From: Ophiobolus disseminans
Taxonomy: Eukaryota > Ascomycota > Dothideomycetes > Pleosporales > Phaeosphaeriaceae
Assembly (NCBI GenBank): GCA_010093685.1
Contig: MU006237.1
Span: 248,001-312,000 of the forward strand
DNA length: 64,000 bases
Direction: 5' to 3'
The notes beneath the pieces are model-generated. The model was not told where the DNA came from. It ran no database searches and worked only from the letters and a program-made list of their open reading frames with translations. Positions 10,718-22,571 of the stretch are shown here, piece by piece; within the stretch, counting starts at the first letter, position 1, and each line of letters opens with the position of its first letter. A program made the translations under genes and the position numbers.

Positions 10718-12781
10718 CTATTGGGCATACTCATGTAGCTCGATGAAACCTCCCGTGGGCGCCAAAATAGCGCTTCCACTTTTGCGCTGTCTTTCTGCCC
10801 ACAAACGCTTTTGCCGTTCCTTAGCTTTGTCATGCCTGATACTCAATAACGGCCCGATGATGTCTTCTTTCAACCTCAAACCTTCGTGGATCTTGTTTCT
10901 AAAACCGTGATGTTTGGTGTGCTGGATGAAATCATTCTCGATCTTCTTTCTCTTTACAGGTTTAGGCACATGCTCTGGATGCCTTGCATTGACATGCCGG
11001 TTCAAATACACCTTCTTTTGTAGACCGCAATATTCAACGTCGCAATAAGGACATGAAATAGAGTCTGCGAAGGCGGCGCGAGAAGTATGGTTGATGTCAT
11101 CTTGTGTCCATGGATCATATGGTTTAAGCCAGAGAACCTTGTCCTCCTCGAGATCCCACGACAATGAAGCGTCATTAGCTTTGTCTGCATTTGTGATAAG
11201 ATCCATCGACGTGGCTATCGAACGTCTGGTTTCAATATGTTCAGTGTCGAGATACATGGGTGACTCAGGTAACTCGGCATCAACCGAATGATCCGAGAAA
11301 AACTCATCTACTGATAGAACTCCTCGGGTTCGTATAAGTACGCGCATGTGACTGCTGTGGTTCACTGAACCCGCATCTTCAACGTTGGCCGGAAATGACG
11401 GATCGTGAACCTTGTTGCAATGTCGAGCATATCGGCGCTTTCGATCAGGGCCTTTGAATATTCGAGGACATAAACTGCACTTCAAGCTAGGATATGCTAC
11501 TCGCATCACTGTACTGCGACCAGACGCTGAAACCTGGCCTGCACGGAACCAAAGTTTCAGTTTCGCCGATCTTGAAAAGGCCGCTTTCATAAGATGCTCC
11601 TTTACTGACTGAGAAAAGCTGGCGCTCTCGAAAGATGTTGACCGCATAAGATGTGCAAAGGGTAGGTTCCTGAGTAATGGCTGCAATTGATTGATCGTAA
11701 AGGTCCGGATCGAGTCCAAAGAACGTGCTGATTGCGTACGAAACAATCCAATGCGGGCCTGGAAAGAATAGCTTCGACGTATCTTCTGACTATTTGTCAG
11801 CTGCATAGGGTCGCCGCTTGCCGGGTCCACGATGACACGATTGTCTTTTGAAGAGTAGAAAATTGAAACACCGTTCAAGGCACGAGGTGTATGGGTAGAC
11901 TCTTCACACTTCTCCTGACTGTCCTGAGCATGTGAAGCTGAGATACATCGCTCAGGAATGCCGCGAAACTTATCCTTCAGTTTCGAGAAGACTCCAGTCG
12001 TGCAAGGTAAAGACGATGATCTTTGCACTACTTTGGTGTCGGTGTTTAGCATATGTTCGCCCTCAGAGTATAGGCTTTTCACATGAACATCTAGGTTTGC
12101 GTCGCCCACAATCAACTGTTCCAGTTCGACGTCGATTGAGCTGTTTGTACCCTCGAGGGCGGCTTTCAGTGCGTCTTCAGAGTATTCTGCACTGCCCTGG
12201 GTAGCAGGGGAGTCTGGAATCGGCCATGGAAGACGTGCAGATCTCCGGCGATCATCGTTTTCGCTTGTCGACCGGCTTGGTATGACACGTTGATTTGCTG
12301 CTGCATGCGTAAGATCAAGTACATCTGAAGTCCTCTGCACATGATCGTTAGGTGTGTGAAGCGTACTACTGTCACCGCTCGGTTGTCCTAGGTTGAGGTT
12401 CCGAAGTTGAGCGTCAACCGCAGCTTCCTCTGATAGAGAGGGGTCCGAGCTCAATTTACGATCTTCATGGTGAACAGGTCCTTGGAGAGATGCTCGATTC
12501 ATAGCAGAGTGGGTGTCGGCAGATCGAGGGGTCCTTGAACGTGGCAGCGGCTCAATCACTCCAAGCTCTTCGATCTCAGACACAGCAGCCGGTATTTGAG
12601 ACTCATCGTTCGATTCGTTCCTTTTTGGCCCCTGATGCTGAGATGGTCTTCTTCGTACGCTTGCTGACCTTTGTAAGACCGAGGGCGTCTTAGTAGGTGT
12701 ATGTCTCAGCAAACGATCTGCTGTATGTTCGCGGGTATGTGGCGAACGAATTGGATATTGAACCGGGTGCGAGACTTCCAT
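10718..12781 (-). CDS. C2H2-type zinc-finger protein
   Basis: 687 aa from ATG 12781. The frame stays open about 100 nt further upstream but has no ATG there; an upstream exon is possible. The N-terminal two-thirds are Ser/Arg-rich and low in complexity, as in many fungal regulators. Two C2H2-like fingers lie in the C-terminal third: KCSLCPRIF...RHCNKVH (about residues 430-460) and SCPYCDVEYC...RHVNARH (about 570-600), both with wide spacing. Lys/Arg clusters (KPVKRKKIE) may be nuclear signals. It is probably a nuclear DNA- or RNA-binding protein; its role is unknown. It is head to head with the HET gene, with about 300 bp between the start codons. Confidence 0.8.
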   Translation of the reverse strand: MEVSHPVQYPIRSPHTREHTADRLLRHTPTKTPSVLQRSASVRRRPSQHQGPKRNESNDESQIPAAVSEIEELGVIEPLPRSRTPRSADTHSAMNRASLQGPVHHEDRKLSSDPSLSEEAAVDAQLRNLNLGQPSGDSSTLHTPNDHVQRTSDVLDLTHAAANQRVIPSRSTSENDDRRRSARLPWPIPDSPATQGSAEYSEDALKAALEGTNSSIDVELEQLIVGDANLDVHVKSLYSEGEHMLNTDTKVVQRSSSLPCTTGVFSKLKDKFRGIPERCISASHAQDSQEKCEESTHTPRALNGVSIFYSSKDNRVIVDPASGDPMQLTNSQKIRRSYSFQARIGLFRTQSARSLDSIRTFTINQLQPLLRNLPFAHLMRSTSFESASFSQSVKEHLMKAAFSRSAKLKLWFRAGQVSASGRSTVMRVAYPSLKCSLCPRIFKGPDRKRRYARHCNKVHDPSFPANVEDAGSVNHSSHMRVLIRTRGVLSVDEFFSDHSVDAELPESPMYLDTEHIETRRSIATSMDLITNADKANDASLSWDLEEDKVLWLKPYDPWTQDDINHTSRAAFADSISCPYCDVEYCGLQKKVYLNRHVNARHPEHVPKPVKRKKIENDFIQHTKHHGFRNKIHEGLRLKEDIIGPLLSIRHDKAKERQKRLWAERQRKSGSAILAPTGGFIELHEYAQ

Positions 12782-13080
12782 GGAGCTGTACTGGTTGCTT
12801 CGCGCTATGAATGCGACAGGTTCCACGGAATGCGTGTCGGAGAGGATGAATGCCGCTATGTGACAGAGAGTTTTGTGTTAGGGGGCAAGTCAATTGTGCC
12901 TGCAGAGTAAGCCGGTCAATTTACCTTGTTGCCTCTTGCCTCATGTTTCTGGTGGCTCATGGCCACTGGTCGCTTGCTGCCACGACCCCTCACCGGTCAA
13001 GCCACCTGCTTGCTAAGCGACACGTGCATATTCGGTCAAACGAAGGCATACCCGCACCGATTAAATCGACTCTAAAAGGT

Positions 13081-15248
13081 ATGGAATTCTGCACCTCGTG
13101 CAAGACTCTGGAGATACGGCTCGCAAGCTTTCTTTCACGTCCTGGAACTGACAACAATCCACGTCTCAACGATCCCGTTGTCTCATTAGGCCGTCTGAAC
13201 CTCATTCGCTACAGGTACAAAAGCTGTCCGCTGTGTCGTCTAGTCTTCGCGGTCTTCCAGTCCGGGCCACTCGAACATATCGCTAAAATTTCCAATCTGG
13301 CTAATGTTGCTGTTTTTGCGAAGTGGATCAACGCTCTTGGTCCCAGCACGGCTGAGCGTTTGCGAAGCCCATCGACTTATATACTTCTGTGGGCTGAATG
13401 CGCATCAATACCTTCTGGAAGATACAAGGTGGTTATCCGAGCGGTTTCTACGTTGTTACCCAATCAGCCGCACTTCGGCCGTATATCACCCGTTCAGACT
13501 TCATTTCTGGACTATACTCAGATCAGAAGCTGGTTGCAGCATTGCGAGGGAAACCATGGGGTTTGCGCAAGCACTGCGGGCGCCAAGCCAACCAAACACT
13601 TCTTCGTCATCGATGTCCGCAACATGTGCATTGTGGAACCCCAAGAGCCGTGTCGCTATGTTGCCCTCAGTTATGTGTGGGGAGGTGTCAGCCAATACAT
13701 GTTGACAGAAGACAACCTCGACGAGCTCCAAACCAAAGGTGGTATACAAGAGAAGCATCTGGTACCGACGATCAGAGACGCGATTATCTTTACGGAGAAG
13801 CTGGGAGAGCGCTATCTCTGGGTCGATGTGCTGTGTATTATACAGGATTCGAAGATGATCAGGCAGCAGACTTTGCAGGACATGGGTAACATATACGCGC
13901 ATTCTCTGCTCACAGTCATCGCTGGGTCGTGTAGCAGTGCCAATGATCATCTGCCGGGAGTGTCGAAAGAGCGTTGTTGGACCCAATGGTTCCAGAAAGT
14001 ATCTGCCGGTCTGACCCTCTCTGCACACTTCGACTTCAAAGATATCCTCGAACACACAAAGTATGGCGAAAGAGCTTGGACGTAAGTCAACCGATCAACC
14101 ACACTTCCAACAGCTTGGCTGACGCGTCGCGAAGCTTTCAAGAGTATCAACTTGCAAATCGCTTGCTGGTGTTTGCAGCAAACAACCAAGTGTACTTTTC
14201 GTGCAAAGAAGTAGTCTTTTCCGAGGAAGTTGTCACAGGGACGACGCTTGAGTCTGATGCCGCAATGCTCCAGGGCGCGGAATTGATCAAGATACGACCT
14301 GATCAACGTCTTTTGTGGAGCAGATATCGTGAAGCAGTAGAGACATACACTGCGCGTCAGCTATCCAATGAGGGAGATGCCATCGACGCATTCTCCGGCT
14401 TACTACACACACTGCACAATGGAAAGTGTATCGAGGGTATCCCAAAGCCTATATTCGAGGTCGCTTTCTTGTGGCAGGCCCGCGAGCGCATCTATCGCCG
14501 CAAAGAGTTTCCGAGTTGGACATGGGCTGGCTGGAAGGGAAGAGTCCATTGGCTTGGTGTAGAAGCTGGAAAAGATCTTGAAGAGGAAGGTGTCTCTGAA
14601 ACTGAAGCTATAGCAGCCAGGGCGAAGGCCAGTACGTGGATCGTGTGGCATAGCTCTTCCGTGAAGAATTGCCGCACGCCAGCTTTCAAGATCGATGGCC
14701 CGCCAGTTTTGCTCGGCACAGCTCCGGACAGTGCTTTACAAGAGAAGCGTTTCCCAGGGCTGCCGCGGAATGTTGCGCCGACGCCAACGCTCATGCCGGA
14801 CCGACTGACAACCTCAAACAAGATGTCGCAAGATCTCCGATATTTGCAGTTCTGGACAGTTTCTATGCGCTTTCGAATAGAGCTAGAAACGACCGCAGTT
14901 CTGCGCTACACCAGTCTCGAAGCCGAGAACACCGGCAACGGCCTACGTCGCTTCATTCTTCATAAAACTGCCGGACGACAGTGTGGATGGGTACTACTCG
15001 ACGAGCGATGGATCGAGAAGGTCGTGAGCGGTAGCGTCGGGCTGCAGGAGTTCATCTTGCTATCCGAGGCCAGTCGCGACACTCCGGGTGACGCGTCGGA
15101 AGAGCGAGAACAACATAACCGTCGCGAATACAACGCAATGATGATTATCTGGCAAGGCGAATTAGCGGAGCGCGCAGGCCTAGGGCAAGTAACGACAAAT
15201 GCATCGATGGTGGGAGAGATGGAGTGGAAAGAGATACTTCTGGGATGA
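13081..15248 (+). CDS. HET-domain (heterokaryon incompatibility) protein
   Basis: Two exons, 13081-14081 and 14135-15248, encode 704 aa. The intron is GTAAGT...GAAG with a CTGAC branch, and splicing joins AC to C to restore RAWTFQEYQL. The N-terminus has paired cysteines (CTSC, CPLC). The HET domain begins at YVALSYVWGG (about residue 193), continues with LWVDVLCIIQDS (about 247) and NIYAHSLLTVIAG, and ends with the RAWT-QE element (about 331). HET-domain proteins trigger programmed cell death after non-self recognition between hyphae. The C-terminal half, about 370 aa, lacks WD40, NACHT or ankyrin repeats. ATG 13081 is chosen because it opens the usual MxFCxxC start; an open frame upstream to 12850 is likely leader. 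Confidence 0.9.
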
Positions 15249-16475
15249 CATCGAGGAAGGCGTGGAAGGGATCGCGTCGCGCAACACGCTAGTGAGCGAG
15301 CCGCTTCCAACATAGCACTCCCAAGATCGCCAATCATTCTGCCATATAATCATCTTTTCGCTACTTTTTCCCCTTATCTGGTTTAACAGAAAAGCCGCGG
15401 TCTTCACTATCAATGCTTCTAAAGCCCACAAAACCAGATCTGCGTAATACTACTGCCCCATACACTGCGAGATTGCGTTCCAACTGCGACGACTTAAAGA
15501 ACTATCAAGAGATGTCACGGTTTAGCAAGATGCGACTACCTACATTGTACTAGCGCTGTCCACAGCTACTCACGTATATCTACTGTTCGTAGCTTCACAC
15601 AATACAACATCAGTACAATCCTCAACTTCTCCCTTATGCGTATGGATTACTAGCTCCCACAAGAGAAGACCAAGCCTTCTTCAGGGGAAACGGTGTCACT
15701 TCGCGACTTGGACAAAAGGATTGCTGTAACCTCCACGACACACCACCAAAATCGAAGGATCAATTCGACCATATAGTTGGCAACATAAGCGCAACTATAC
15801 TAACGCAAACGCATTGTATTCAACCACATTAAAATAATTACATCTACCCTCCCTCCCACTTTAAGTAAATTACTGTGGCCTACAAACAAACTTAATTCGA
15901 GCAATCCAACTATAAACACACAACTCTACGGTAGCTCATTAACTCCAGCAACTTAACTCCAAAAGCTGAATTCCAGCAACTTGCCTCCAGTAACTTGAGT
16001 GCAATGACTTATCTCCAATAACTCGAGTAAGATAACTCAACTGCACCAACTTAACTTAATTCAAAACAACAATATCGACCCAACCGCACTGCCCGCAACC
16101 TTCTCAGCCCACCACCATTAGCTCAATCACACCATACCACCCTACCACCTCTACCTACCATCTCTTGCCTCCTTAGCCTACCAACGCTCATCTCACACCC
16201 CCATCCCACCCTCTATCTAGCCCATTCCTGTCATGCCCATCACCGCCGCCAGCACACACGCTATGCACAAGCTCTCCATCAGGACATGCACATATGCAAC
16301 GTACGTCCGCATGTGCGCACCATTTTTGTCATGACTTCAATGCTACGGTAGGGAGTAGTGACAGATGTATAGTGGGACGAAAGAAATCACGATGCAGAAA
16401 CAGTAAACAAATCATTTCAATAGCTTAAGTACAAATCCAAATACTAAGAAACCCCCCTCCTCCACCTATCCCCCT
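15249..16475. other. Gene-free spacer
   Basis: 1.2 kb between the HET gene and the end of the 1318-aa gene. AT-rich, no supported gene. It holds a 14-bp-period tandem repeat (15941-16060), listed separately, and a C/T-rich tract (about 16080-16260). Confidence 0.6.
15941..16060. repeat. Degenerate 14-bp minisatellite
   Basis: Eight consecutive 14-nt units followed by a partial ninth. The consensus is AACTCCAGCAACTT. Units begin at 15941, 15955, 15969, 15983, 15997, 16011, 16025 and 16039. Most differ from the consensus at one to six positions but keep exact length, with no indels. The period is not a multiple of three and no coding frame runs through it. Confidence 0.85.
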
Positions 16476-19400
16476 TTACCTATTCCTACTCCCCCCAACC
16501 TTCCTCTTCTTCCTCCCTCTCCCCCCATCCGTCCCACTATCACTCCCCCCCTCGTCCACCTTGAACGAAAGCGGCGTAGCGCTGCGCCTCGTACGTGTCG
16601 CGGTCAAGTCGGGAGCTACGTAGCCGGCGAGCGAGGAGTCGAGGACGGGGTCGATGCGTTTGCGTTTGCGGGGGGCGGGGGGAGAGGCTGGTGGTGGTGG
16701 TTGTGGAGGAGAGGATTGTTGGGGTGGGGGTTTTGATGCTGGTGTGGGTTGAGGTTGAGGTGGTGAGGACGGCTTCTTGGGTGGTGGGGATGGTTCTTTC
16801 AGCTTCTCCGCCGCTTTCTTGCTTGGAGGAGCTTTGGCTGGCTGTGCTTTCTTGACCGGTGGTTTCGGCGGCGGCGTATCTTCCACTTGCGGCTCCACAA
16901 TTCCCACAGTCTCAACCTCCTCTGCAGCTTCAGTTGTCTCGACGACAGCATCATCTACTCCAAACAGCTCTTCATCAATCTCCTCATCAGTCTGCACCTG
17001 CTCGACATCAGCCGTTTCCACCACACTCGACGTCACCGTCTCCTGGACTTGAACAGCTAGCCCTGGCAGCGGCTTCCAAATCTCGGTATGGTGCTCGACT
17101 TGCACAGACTCCTGGATGATCGCCGTGTCGCCACTGGTGACTTGAGTTGCACGTCCCACACCAACGGCCTCTTCAACGTCCAGTGCCTGCGACGCCCTGG
17201 CATTCGCATCCTGCACTTGATTCGTCTGCGTCACCTCGTCGTTGGCAACGTCCCGCAACCCAGACCCTTGCGGCGGCGTAGGCGCATCGTACAAATCATC
17301 ATTCCCCCGCCCATCACCCGCAGGAAAATCTACACGCTCCGGCCACTTCCTCCTCCTCTCGTCCTCGCGCGTATACTTTACCCGATGCTGGCGAAACGCA
17401 ACATCATTCGCCAACACTCCTTTACCGCCTGCATACCTCATGAACGCATCAGCGGCGCGGAACTTGCCTCTGGCGCGAGCTTGCATTCTTTCATGAGTGC
17501 GGTGTAGGACGTCTTTCACGGGGCCTGTGGCTGCTTTGTCTACTTCGGGAGCGAGTTCGGAGATGTAGGCGCGGAGTTGGCGGCGCCATGTTGTTTTCGC
17601 GGTGCGGCGGATGCGTCGGCCGTAGAGGCCTGTGAGGAGGGCTTCGACTTGTTGATTGTCTGGGTCTGGGGTGGGTGCATGGGTGGGGGGGAAGTAAACT
17701 TGTTTGGCTTTGAGTTGGGATACTCTGTCTTGCTCGACGGTGGCTGCGACGCCGGCGCGATCGATTGCTTTACGCAATTCTGCGTGTTCGCGCGTGTCGA
17801 TGTCGGGTTCTTCGGCGGCGCTGGGGCTTCCGGCGGATGGGGCTTCGGCGTCGTTCATGCCCTTGTACAATGCTTTTAGGGGTACTGGTATTTTCTTCGG
17901 TAGTACACGTAGCCACGTTCGTCGAACAAAGCGACCAGCAGGCCATATCTTCTCCTCTGGTGTGCAGTTGAATCTGCCGTCTGTACTAAAAGAATCTGAT
18001 ATATCCGCCGCGGTCTGCATATGTTGTCGTTCGTTGGCATAAGAGACCATGCGCCACTGGTTCTCTGGTACCAGCAGCTTGGCAAGACGTACACTGCTGA
18101 CCCTGTCAAAGGAGTGAGGCATTCGCACGCGGAGCTCTGACAGATGGGTGAGTCTAGGTGCGTACTCATTCCAGAACCTCTGCCAGCCGACCGCTTCGCG
18201 CTTGAATGCAGCGTGTCGGGCACATTCGTGGAGCGGTGTATCAGTCTCATCATCGTCCGTATCTTCGTCATCAGGACGCCAGTCTTGAGCATACTCGCCC
18301 GGTGGAGGGTTAGACAACAGCTGGCTTGCGAGCTTCAATGGGTACTTGTCAACAGGCATGATCTTCTTGCCGTTTGCCATTTTCTGCGCCTGGTTGGTGG
18401 CATCGGGCTTCATGTGAGGCCACTGTTGTTTGAACGGACATACATGACCCGCGCTTCGCCAAGGACATAGCGGCCGGGGACAAGTCGCATGTCCTTTGGC
18501 TTTGTAATCATCCTGTAAATCGTCAATGTCCTCCAGGTGGTCTTCGTCCAAAGGATTGCGAAGGTCATAGCTGACTGTCAAGGTATCGACAAGAGGTGCA
18601 ATCAGTTTTAGATTGGCATCGAATGGTGTTTGCAACCACTTGGACCATGCAGCAGGTTCGTATGGCCATCCCCAGTACAGACTCGTATCATCCGGGTGTC
18701 GGCGGCCGATGAGAAGATGTACGGGAATCCCACCATCTCTCAACTGCAGGAATTGTTTCGCAAGCTCGCCAACGAGTTCACCGTCATCCAACTGCGCCGA
18801 CTTTGCAGATTTGAGACCCCACTCTTCTCTCAAGGATCGGTATGGACTGGGTAAATTCAGTTCCGCATTGTCGTTGCCAGGCTTGACGAACCAGTCCCAG
18901 TCGAACACAGGACGCCACAGGAAAGTCCTCTGTAGCCATGCATAGACTCCTGGCCGGACGCTGCCATTTACAGACTTTTCGAGGGAGCCATTTCTTTGGA
19001 GTAGAGCGAACGGATGGACGGGATCCGTGCTCCGCTTCTGCCACTCAGGCTCCAATGCGAATAGTCTAATCCTCGGGCTTGCGGCAGCAGCCTCCTGCAG
19101 GCGGTTCAACATGACTGGCAGGGTGCCTACTTTCGCCCGCTTGATGTACTCAAAAAGCCCTTTATGATCGCGGTCAGAACCTTTATCACAGCGAGCCTTT
19201 TCGTTGTATACGATGGAGTATTCATTAGGAGTCGACATTTTCGATCTTGCGTTGGTACCGAAGAAGTCCCGCTCGTAGGAGTGCGCGGGTCCATCGAAAG
19301 AGGTCTCGTGAATGATCCCGCGACTCCCTCCCTCACCCCTGTTTCCGGTAGAGTCTTCTGGCGGCTCGCAGTGAAGCGCGCTCGGAGGAAGCCACCATTT

Positions 19401-20494
19401 TGATCCAGGGGCGAAGACCTCGTTGTGCGACTGCTCGTACGCTTCGAAGCGGTCTTTCTGCGCTGCGATTTTACCAGCATCCATGACTTCTTCTTCGTCG
19501 TGTCCAAACTTTTCTGATCCTGGGTAGTGGGATTCCTGCACCCAGGCTCCGAAGTCGATGCCAATGTATCTGATGGATGATTTCGTGGCCGTCAGAGTCG
19601 ACATGAGGCGGTCCAATAGAGGATAATACATGCGCAGCTCAAGCCTAGTCACGCTTTTCGGGGACCGGTGCGCGACCATGTAGGGCAATACGCACGCATA
19701 GCGGTGAGACTCTATGACAGTACCACGGCCAGCGTTGCCGAAATCCTTCTCCCTGATGGACAGAGTCCGTAAGCTAGTGCAACGTGGGACTATGTCGTTG
19801 ATAAGTGTCGAGGCCATCTTGTCAGCGCTGACGCGAAAGTCTGGTATACCAAGCCATAGAAGCTTAGGAATCAATTTTGACACGGCTCCTTTCTTGGGCA
19901 TTTTCGGTTCAAGCATTGTGGCCCAATCAGTGGTAGTCCTTCCGCTCTCTGCGGGTGTGTCACTTAGATCTATCCCCTCGAGCGCCGGGAGGTTTTCAGC
20001 GATCCTATACCACGGTTAGCATAGATATCCCCAATGATCTCCATCGAGTACAACACAAGTACATACCATGTCAAGTCCATTGCCTCCATCCAATTCGCGA
20101 CGGCAATCCTTTTCACCCATCTCTTTCGCCGCCCATCTTTCCCAATCTCTTGTTTGAAGCTCTCCCACCTTTCTCTGCTTGTAGGATATCCGCAGGATAT
20201 CGTTCCATTGACAATGAAACCCCGCTGGTGTTCCCAAACCCGTTGTCTCTTGCGATCTCGCGCATCCGTATCATCCGGGCCAACGCCATGCCAGTCCCCA
20301 TATGCGAAGGGTTCGTGAAAAACGGATTCGAGCGCTACAGGGGCAAGACTGTGCTTCCCAAGGGCCAGCGCAATGTGCAGTGCGGCGCTGGCCTCGCGAC
20401 CGGCGAGGCGGCAGATCTTTTTCGTAATGGACTGTGTGAGGGACCAAGGTGCAGCTTCGCGTTCGAAGACTCTGGGCGTCTTGGGAGGCGCCAT
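16476..20494 (-). CDS. Large nuclear-looking protein, 1318 aa, unknown function
   Basis: Two exons, 20067-20494 and 16476-20004. The 62-nt intron (GTATGT, branch GCTAAC, TAG) is phase 2 and joins AMDLTW to IAENLPALEG. The N-terminal half has leucine-rich-repeat-like strands (LRTLSIREKDF, VTRLELRMYY, SIRYIGIDF) and an opening like F-box/LRR proteins of fungi, though no clear F-box is seen. A middle part has HECARHAAF and other Cys/His pairs. Residues from about 1040 on are Val/Glu-rich, then Pro/Lys-rich, ending in several basic clusters (APRKRKRIDP, RGRKKRKVGG) that look like nuclear localisation signals. Function not recognised. The gene is complete and its frame undamaged. It might be a scaffold or a chromatin-linked factor, which is only a guess. 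Confidence 0.85.
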
Positions 20495-20936
20495 GGTTGA
20501 GGATCTGTAGCCCACAAGAAGCGCTGATGTGATGCAGCACAATTGCTGTGGTGTTTGCAGCACCGGTGCAGTCAACGCGGTGAGATTTTTCCAATGCGGT
20601 TATTGTTGGAGGTGCCTCGGACATGTTGAATGTGTGAGACAGACCTAGTCGGATCATCTCGTCTTTGTTCGGTTGTTGCGTTGGTGAGCGCCGCACGTCC
20701 GTTTGCGGACAAACAATATGGCACCGGAAGAGTGAGTGCGCAAGCAAACATTTCTAGTCGGTTAGTTGCCTAAAAGTTTATTTGCTATGCACTCCTGAGC
20801 AGTCGTAATGTCTTGATGTTAGTGTAAGCGGGCCAAGCTGGGTTTAGAGTCCACCACCTCCCTTGCTTCCAACCTTCCCACGAGGCGCTTGCAATGAGGA
20901 TTTCTGAAAGAGAACTTGTTGCTTCATTAGTTTAGT
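20495..20936. other. Intergenic region
   Basis: 442 bp between two minus-strand genes, presumably the 5' leader and promoter of the 1318-aa gene plus the 3' end of TLG2. No other feature seen. Confidence 0.5.
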
Positions 20937-22231
20937 CTATAGACGCCATGTTGGCTGTAAATCAACGGGGCCGTCTCCTTCTTGCCATAACCGCCGTTTC
21001 CGTCGGTGCCAGTTCCGACTTCTTCTCGAAGACGTCGACTGACTTCGAGTCCGTATGATTGATGCGGGCGGGACGTCAGGAACATCGGGTGCGGCCAACG
21101 CTGGCGAGTCCCCGCCGCCTTTCCGGCTCAGCTTCAGTGACAGAAGGATGAACATGCCTGCAATCAGTATCGCCAGCAGCAGCATGACCTTCCTCTTGAT
21201 GCTCCGCTGTTGGTAGCCTGAAGCCACCTTGAGCTCCTTGTCCGCCTCCTTGACGTCGCGCGACATGCGCTCGACGTTGTAGTCGATGCGGTCGAGCATG
21301 GTGCCTTGGTCGATGACCATGGTCTGCAGTTCTTGGAAGATGTTTGCCAGTTCTATGATGCCCTGTGCGATCTGCTCGATCTCGTGCTCGCGCTGGGCGA
21401 TGAGGGATTCGTTGGGGTCGTGGCGCAGGCGCTGCTGCTTGGTTTGGAGGAGGGTGGACTGGGAGAAGGAGCGATCGGCGTCCGACTCCTGCATGGCCGG
21501 GTCGTTGTAGGGGTTCTGGACGGGTGTCGCAGAGCGGAAGGGCGAGGCAAAGCCGCCGAGGTCGCGGAGCTCTTCACGCTGTCAGCAACAAGCTTCACAC
21601 CACATGCCAGACCAAGACTCACTCTTCAGATAGGCCGACTGCTTCTTGCGGAACATGGCGCTCACCTCGCCGACCCGCGTGGCTAGCGAGATCTTGAGGT
21701 TCTGGGCCATGACCTCCTCGCCCTGGTTGATGTTGCCCTGCTGCTTGGCGTCGCGCACCATGGCCTCAATGCGCTTGATGGCCTGCTGGCACCGCTGGAA
21801 GCTGCGCGTCATGTCCTGCGTGAGCTGCTCGATCTCGCGCTCCTCCCGCTTCTTGACGTCCTCGTCGTCGAAGCCGGGCAGGACGTGCTTCTGGTGCAGC
21901 TGGTCGAGCTTGCGCGTCTGCTTCGCGATCTGGGCGAGGTGCTCCGTGACCTCGTCCTGCACGTCCAGCCAGCGCGGCGGCAGCAGATCCATCTCGATGA
22001 CCGCGTCGCCGTCGTCCTCGTAGGCGCCGCCCGACATGAGCCCCTGCCGCTCCTCGGACATGCGCCTGCCGTCGCCGAAGCCATTGGAGCCGGGCCCGCC
22101 ATAGCGCGTCTTCTTCGGGGGGTGGTGCGAGTACGACTGGCGGTAGGATATGAAGCTGTGCAGCTGCGTCAGCGAGTACAGGCCAGGGTGTCGGCGGGCG
22201 CGGCATACAGGTTGGTTCTGTCCCGCCACAT
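20937..22231 (-). CDS. TLG2: Syntaxin-16-type t-SNARE Tlg2
   Basis: Three exons: 22209-22231, 21623-22155 and 20937-21571, giving 396 aa. The spliced N-terminus reads MWRDRTNLFISYRQSYSHH, the classical start of fungal Tlg2. In intron 2 the acceptor used must be GAAG at 21572; the CAG seven bases earlier would give a stop, while this one gives YLKKLRDLGGFASPF, again family-typical. An Habc-like helical region comes first, then a SNARE motif (about residues 245-305), then one transmembrane helix (VMLLLAILIAGMFILLSLKL, about 312-332). Tlg2 sits on the trans-Golgi/endosome membrane and drives fusion of endosome-derived vesicles with Vps45. The tail after the membrane helix (about 63 aa, Arg-rich) is long for a SNARE. 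Divergent from calmodulin. Confidence 0.95.
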
Positions 22232-22571
22232 GCTGGGTAGGCGGAGCTCGGGGGCGCTATATCATCGCAGACGGAGGTTTGGTGTACGTGAGCAATTCCA
22301 GTCGGTAATGCCAGCTAGCTGTAATTCGCGAATGAGGCGCAACTGGACACTGGCAGCTGCAGCTGAGGCGGAGACGGCGCTAGCCCCTTCCCAACAGCAG
22401 GGCGACGCTAGCATGTCAGACTGCTCCACCACGAGTCTCCAGCCGCAAACACTCCCTCTCCCAAGTCTCCGCTCTCCTGCCTGACCTCCATATAACAACG
22501 ACCGGCATCCTCCAGTCCACCACCGAAACACCAACCTCCCTTCACCCACCCCCCACACCCACACAACAAGC
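22232..22571. promoter_or_regulatory. Shared bidirectional promoter of TLG2 and calmodulin
   Basis: 340 bp separate the two divergent start codons. The calmodulin side is strongly C/T-rich just before the ATG (about 22490-22560), a common feature of highly expressed fungal promoters. No TATA box is clear. Confidence 0.6.

Noticed and set aside
12850..13080. Upstream extension of the HET gene
   Set aside because: Open frame but without HET-family features; ATG 13081 gives the usual N-terminus.
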